Shown piece after piece: positions 5,725 through 10,450 of a DNA stretch of 10,450 nt. The DNA comes from CAZYWA01 sp964650975 [NCBI: uncultured bacterium] (GTDB lineage: Bacteria; JADJOY01). Within the stretch, counting starts at the first letter, position 1. Each line of letters starts with the position of its first letter. Below the pieces are notes generated by a model. The model was given only the letters and a program-made list of their open reading frames with translations. It was not told where the DNA came from and ran no database searches. Both the position numbers and the translations under genes were made by a program. The DNA lies in contig CAZYWA010000257.1 of assembly GCA_964650975.1 (NCBI GenBank), positions 1 to 10,450 of the forward strand, read 5' to 3'.

Positions 5725-6467
5725 CTGGCATCGCCGTCGAGATCGCGCGGCGCTTGGCGCCGCGAGGGCTCGACCTCGCCGGAACCTTTCGAGTCCAGAG
5801 CTACAACCCGCAGGTTCCTCGCAAGTACCGGCTGCCCACGTTCGGGCGCGATTCGACGCTCGCGGTGGTGATCGGCAGCTCGAAGGCGATGTGGGAGCCG
5901 TTTCTCGCCTGGCTCGCGCACGAGCCGCGGGCGCTCGATTCGTTCCACCCGGTCGATCGCTACGTCGCAGGCGCGGTGCGCTCGGCGCTGGTACCCGTCG
6001 AGGTGCGTCATCAGGTCCGCTGGGCGCACTCGCGGCTCACGCGCTGGGTCGCAATCCAGAAGGCGGCTTATACCGCTGGCCTCGCGTATCACGCGCCCTG
6101 TCATCTCGCGATTCACCCGCGCTTCGGCCTGTGGATCGGGTTGCGCGCGGCGATTGCGTTCGATCTTCCGTTCGCGGAGAGCGCGGGTCCGCCGGCGGCC
6201 GGCGCCGCCATGGCCGAGCCGCATCCCTGCGACGGCTGCGATCGGCCGTGTGTCGCCGCTTTCGAGCGTGCCCGCGAGGCGACCGGTGGGCGCCGCGCCC
6301 GCGACGTCTCGCCGTGGCTCGCGGTCCGCGAGGTCTGCCCCCGCGCACCCGAGCACCGCTACGACGATCTCGAAACCCGCTACCACTACGCGAAAGACCG
6401 CGCCGTGCTCCGCGAGGCCCTGCGCCATGCGGCCCTCGCTTCGGCGTCGCTCACGTCGCCGCGTTGA
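5721..6467 (+). CDS. CblC (MMACHC)-like cobalamin-processing protein with a C-terminal cysteine cluster
   Basis: From GTG 5721 the protein has 248 residues and resembles human MMACHC along most of its length: the N-terminal helix and strand ending FRVQSYN, TLAVVIGSSKAMWEPFL (47-63), DSFHPVDRYV (63-72), and above all IHPRFGLWIGLR (131-142), which corresponds to the MMACHC motif CIHPRFGGWFAIRG with its glutathione-contacting Arg161 kept as Arg142. MMACHC removes the upper ligand from incoming cobalamins, so a cobalamin-dealkylating, reducing or trafficking role in the cytoplasm is inferred. Unlike the human protein it continues into HPCDGCDRPC (Cys170, Cys173, Cys177) and VCP (Cys206), a pattern that could hold a metal or Fe-S site. 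The start is not certain: the frame is open back to GTG 5493, but the upstream stretch has poor codon bias, and 5721 lines up with the MMACHC N terminus. No clear ribosome-binding site is seen. Confidence 0.65.
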   Translation: MTGIAVEIARRLAPRGLDLAGTFRVQSYNPQVPRKYRLPTFGRDSTLAVVIGSSKAMWEPFLAWLAHEPRALDSFHPVDRYVAGAVRSALVPVEVRHQVRWAHSRLTRWVAIQKAAYTAGLAYHAPCHLAIHPRFGLWIGLRAAIAFDLPFAESAGPPAAGAAMAEPHPCDGCDRPCVAAFERAREATGGRRARDVSPWLAVREVCPRAPEHRYDDLETRYHYAKDRAVLREALRHAALASASLTSPR

Positions 6468-6482
6468 CACCAGCGCGTTGAC
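6461..6482 (+). repeat. Short direct repeat GCGTTGAC before fadN
   Basis: GCGTTGAC occurs at 6461-6468 (over the CblC-like stop codon) and again at 6475-6482. Each contains TTGAC, so one could act as a -35 element. The best -10 match at workable spacing from the second copy (GCTAAG, 6500-6505) is poor, so I do not call a promoter. Confidence 0.25.
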
Positions 6483-6561
6483 GCTCCGCGTTGCGGGCAG
6501 CTAAGAAACCCGCGAAGTCCAGAGAAGCGCATCGCCTTCGCCTCACGTTGGAGGAGTCTCA

Positions 6562-8982
6562 ATGAAGCGAGAAATTCGCAAGGTGGCCGTGCTCGGCTCG
6601 GGGGTCATGGGCAGCGCCATCGCCGCGCACCTGGCGAACGCGGGCATCCCGTCGATCCTGCTCGACATCGTGCCCAAGGCCGCGGACCCGGCGGAGGAGA
6701 AGGCCGGGCTCACGCTCGAGTCGAAGGCGGTGCGGAACCGCTTCGCGCGGGTGGCGCTCGAGAGCGCGGTCAAGGCGAAGCCGGCGCCGTTCTTCGATCC
6801 GTCGCTCGCCTCGCTGATCGAGATCGGCAACTTCGACGACGACTTCGAGCGCATCGGCGAGTGCGACTGGATCGTCGAGGTGGTGGTCGAGAACCTCGAC
6901 GTCAAGAAGCAGGTGATGAAGCGGATCGCCAAGCACCGGAAGCCTGGCTCGATCGTGAGCTCCAACACCAGCGGGATTCCGATCGGCGCCATGAGCGCCC
7001 ACTGCCCGGCCGAGTTCCAGAAGTACTTCCTGGGCACGCACTTCTTCAACCCGGTCCGTTACATGAAGTTGCTCGAGATCATTCCCGGGCCGAAGACCAG
7101 CAAGCAGGTGCTGGCGTTCATGAGCGAGTTCGGCGAGCGAGTGCTCGGCAAGGGGATCGTGCGCTGCAAGGACACACCGAATTTCGTGGCCAACCGGATC
7201 GGCGTCTACGGAATGCTGCGCACCATGCACCTGATGCAGGAGCTCGGCTACACGATCGACGAGGTCGACGCGATCAGCGGTCCGCCGATGGCGCACCCGC
7301 GCTCGGCGTCGTTCCGCACCGCGGACATGGCCGGCGTCGATACGCTGGTCCACGTCTGCGACAACGTCCACGCGAGCGTTCCCGACGACGAGGCCCGCGA
7401 CACCTTCCTGGTGCCCGACTTCGTGCGCAAGATGGTCGCCGACAAGCGGCTCGGCGACAAGACCGGTGTCGGCTTCTACAAGAAGTCGAAGAGCGAGACC
7501 GGCGAGCGCGTGACGCTCACGCTCGATCCCGCGAGCGGTGAGTACAAGCCGGCGCAGAAGGTGCGGATCGACTCGCTGGGGGTCGCGAAGAACCTCGATG
7601 ACGCGGGGGATCGGCTCCGGAACACGGTTTACGCCGAGGATCGCGCCGGTCAGTTCGCGTGGCCGCTGATGCGCGACACGCTGGTCTACTCGGCGAATCG
7701 CGTGCCCGAGATCGCCGACTCGATCAGCGAGATCGACCGCGCGATGCGCTGGGGCTTCAACTGGGATCTCGGCCCCTTCGAGTCGTGGGACGCGATCGGC
7801 GTCAAGCAGTCGATCGACAAGATGAAGGCCGAGAGCGTGACGGTCCCGGCGTGGGTCGAGGAGATGGTCGCGTCGGGCAAGGACACGTTCTACGTGCGCC
7901 GCGACGGTGTGCGGTTCGCGTACGACCCGGCGAAGAAGGATTACGTCGCCGAGACCGTGCATCCGAAGATCATCCTGCTGCCGTCGCTCAAGGACCGGAA
8001 GAAGACGGTGTCCGAGAACTCGAGCGCCTCGCTGGTCGATCTCGGCGACGGTGTGCTGTGCCTCGAGTTCCACTCGAAGATGAACGCGGTCGACGCCGAC
8101 CTGATCACGCTGCTCAACGACTCGATCGACGAGGTCGCCAAGAACCACGTGGGTCTGGTGATCGCCAACCACGATCCGTCCGCGTTCAGCGCCGGCGCCA
8201 ACCTGATGCTCATCTACATGGCGGCCCAGCAGCAGCTGTGGGCCGACATCGAGAAGCTCTCGGGCGAGTTCCAGCAGGCGAACATGAAGCTCAAGTGCTC
8301 GCCACGGCCCGTCGTGGTGGCACCAGCGGGGCTGGCGCTCGGCGGTGGCTGCGAGATCGTGCTGCACGGCCCGAAGGTGCGCGCCCACGGTGAGCTCTAC
8401 TGCGGTCTGGTCGAGGTGGGCGTCGGTCTCATTCCGGGCGCGGGCGGCTGCAAGGAAATGGCGGTGCGTGCCACCCAGGGATTGCCGCAAGGCGGTTTGA
8501 TCGCGGTCGATCCGGCGGCCTTCATCGTGCGCGCGTTCGAGGCGATCGCGCTGGCGAAGGTGTCAAGCAGCGCGGTCGAGGCGCGCGGTCTGGGCTTCCT
8601 GCGCGCGAGCGACGGCATCTCTCTCAATCGCGATCACCTGATCCAGGACGCCAAGGACGAAGTCCTGCACATGGCGCGCATGGGCTACGTCCCGGCGCAG
8701 CCGCGGAACGACGTGGTGGTGGGCGGCGAACCGGTGTGCGCGGCGCTCATCGCCGCGGTGCAAGGCATGAAGCGCGGTGGGTTCGCGAGCGATCACGATC
8801 TCTTGATCGCCAAGAAGGTCGCGTACGTGGTGACCGGCGGGCCGGTCCCGAGCGGCGCCAAGGTGAGCGAGCAGTACCTGCTCGACATCGAGCGCGAGGC
8901 GTTCCTGAGCCTCGTCGGCGAGCAGAAGTCGCAAGACCGGATCCAGCACATGCTGCTCAAGAACAAGCCGCTCAGGAACTGA
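6562..8982 (+). CDS. fadN: FadN-type 3-hydroxyacyl-CoA dehydrogenase / enoyl-CoA hydratase
   Basis: An 806-residue bifunctional beta-oxidation enzyme starting at ATG 6562 after GGAGGAG (6550-6556). The dehydrogenase is N-terminal: NAD-binding LGSGVMGSAIAAHLANAGIP (11-30), catalytic THFFNPVRY with His160, Glu172 in KLLEII, and PNFVANRIG (206-214). The hydratase domain is C-terminal: oxyanion-hole segment SAGANLMLI, then LALGGGCEIVL with Glu598 and GLVEVGVGLIPGAGG with Glu618, the two acidic residues of active enoyl-CoA hydratases. This order is the reverse of FadB/FadJ and matches Bacillus FadN (YusL), as does the ending HMLLKNKPLRN. It would hydrate enoyl-CoA and oxidise 3-hydroxyacyl-CoA in the cytoplasm, handing 3-ketoacyl-CoA to the thiolase encoded next. 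All key residues are intact and the length is normal. Confidence 0.95.
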   Translation: MKREIRKVAVLGSGVMGSAIAAHLANAGIPSILLDIVPKAADPAEEKAGLTLESKAVRNRFARVALESAVKAKPAPFFDPSLASLIEIGNFDDDFERIGECDWIVEVVVENLDVKKQVMKRIAKHRKPGSIVSSNTSGIPIGAMSAHCPAEFQKYFLGTHFFNPVRYMKLLEIIPGPKTSKQVLAFMSEFGERVLGKGIVRCKDTPNFVANRIGVYGMLRTMHLMQELGYTIDEVDAISGPPMAHPRSASFRTADMAGVDTLVHVCDNVHASVPDDEARDTFLVPDFVRKMVADKRLGDKTGVGFYKKSKSETGERVTLTLDPASGEYKPAQKVRIDSLGVAKNLDDAGDRLRNTVYAEDRAGQFAWPLMRDTLVYSANRVPEIADSISEIDRAMRWGFNWDLGPFESWDAIGVKQSIDKMKAESVTVPAWVEEMVASGKDTFYVRRDGVRFAYDPAKKDYVAETVHPKIILLPSLKDRKKTVSENSSASLVDLGDGVLCLEFHSKMNAVDADLITLLNDSIDEVAKNHVGLVIANHDPSAFSAGANLMLIYMAAQQQLWADIEKLSGEFQQANMKLKCSPRPVVVAPAGLALGGGCEIVLHGPKVRAHGELYCGLVEVGVGLIPGAGGCKEMAVRATQGLPQGGLIAVDPAAFIVRAFEAIALAKVSSSAVEARGLGFLRASDGISLNRDHLIQDAKDEVLHMARMGYVPAQPRNDVVVGGEPVCAALIAAVQGMKRGGFASDHDLLIAKKVAYVVTGGPVPSGAKVSEQYLLDIEREAFLSLVGEQKSQDRIQHMLLKNKPLRN

Positions 8983-8993
8983 GTTTCCTCGGG

Positions 8994-9008
8994 GGGCTTT
9001 TCAAGCCC
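8994..9008 (+). terminator. Hairpin 1 after fadN
   Basis: GGGCTT (8994-8999) pairs with AAGCCC (9003-9008) around a TTC loop, 11 bases after the fadN stop. There is no T run downstream. It may attenuate transcription or protect the mRNA 3' end. Confidence 0.4.
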
Positions 9009-9011
9009 GCC

Positions 9012-9040
9012 GCCCCGTCGGGAGTGAATCCCGCCGGGGC
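9012..9040 (+). terminator. Hairpin 2 after fadN (strongest)
   Basis: GCCCCGTCGGGA (9012-9023) and TCCCGCCGGGGC (9029-9040) form a twelve-position stem with one mismatch (T9018 against C9034) and a GTGAA loop. It is very GC-rich and has no T tract. It is a likely block or processing point between fadN and fadA. Confidence 0.45.
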
Positions 9041-9053
9041 CCCACCCCCGAGC

Positions 9054-9071
9054 CGGCGCGACAACGCGCCG
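9054..9071 (+). other. Hairpin 3 in the fadN-fadA interval
   Basis: CGGCGCG (9054-9060) pairs with CGCGCCG (9065-9071) around an ACAA tetraloop. It is the third stem in about 80 bases. The remaining leader (9072-9187) holds TTGACG at 9118-9123 but no convincing -10 element. Confidence 0.35.
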
Positions 9072-9187
9072 CCCGGAGACGCGATTGGGTAACCTCGTGA
9101 ACGGTCGCAAGCCTGACTTGACGAACCGGCGATGATGTAGCGCGAACCCAGAATCGAAGACTCAGAAGCTAGACCCAGGAGACCGCC

Positions 9188-10450
<1,263 letters not shown>

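Noticed and set aside
6559-8490. Long open frame on the minus strand (643 codons) opposite fadN
   Set aside because: The complementary + frame is unmistakable FadN with intact catalytic residues; the antisense product shows no recognisable domain.
9118-9146. Sigma-70 promoter for fadA from TTGACG at 9118-9123
   Set aside because: No acceptable -10 hexamer at 16-18 bases spacing.

Overview
The window is GC-rich (I counted roughly 57% GC in the first 210 bases and about 69% just after; most of the rest looks as rich or richer). Every gene I can support is on the + strand. The gene content is a bacterial enhancer-binding protein with a sigma-54 promoter, a FadN/FadA-type beta-oxidation pair and a CblC-like cobalamin protein. 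This fits an uncultured high-GC bacterium of the Myxococcota/Binatota/Deltaproteobacteria type, but that is only a guess. Both ends look like the damaged ends of an assembled contig: the left end is a chimeric reading frame and the right end dissolves into poly-C/poly-G.

Layout: (i) 2-427, a frame that starts as an Ohr/OsmC peroxidase and turns into a response-regulator receiver domain at a shared LPGLD motif. (ii) 532-1077, a PAP2 phosphatase with all three motifs intact. (iii) 1193-3166, a GAF-PAS-AAA+-HTH sigma-54 activator. (iv) 3167-3373, a regulatory interval with clustered CTCGCGAG palindromes, a 10-bp hairpin and a well-spaced -24/-12 promoter. (v) 3374-5477, a three-gene unit: MddA-like methanethiol S-methyltransferase, an ArsM-like class I SAM methyltransferase lacking two of the expected arsenic-binding cysteines, and a small unrecognised membrane protein. 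(vi) 5721-6467, a CblC (MMACHC)-like protein with an added cysteine cluster. (vii) 6562-8982 fadN and 9188 onward fadA, separated by three consecutive hairpins.

The main biological proposal is that the activator at 1193-3166 controls the mddA unit. It would bind three 18-bp enhancer units about 90-150 bp upstream of the predicted start and work through sigma-54. By my reading, exact CTCGCGAG occurs five times in the window: four times in the enhancer cluster and once in the activator's own leader. That pattern suggests autoregulation as well as control of the methyltransferases. The unit would then be an inducible volatile-sulfur (or related) methylation module. The fad genes are a separate and ordinary fatty-acid degradation pair.
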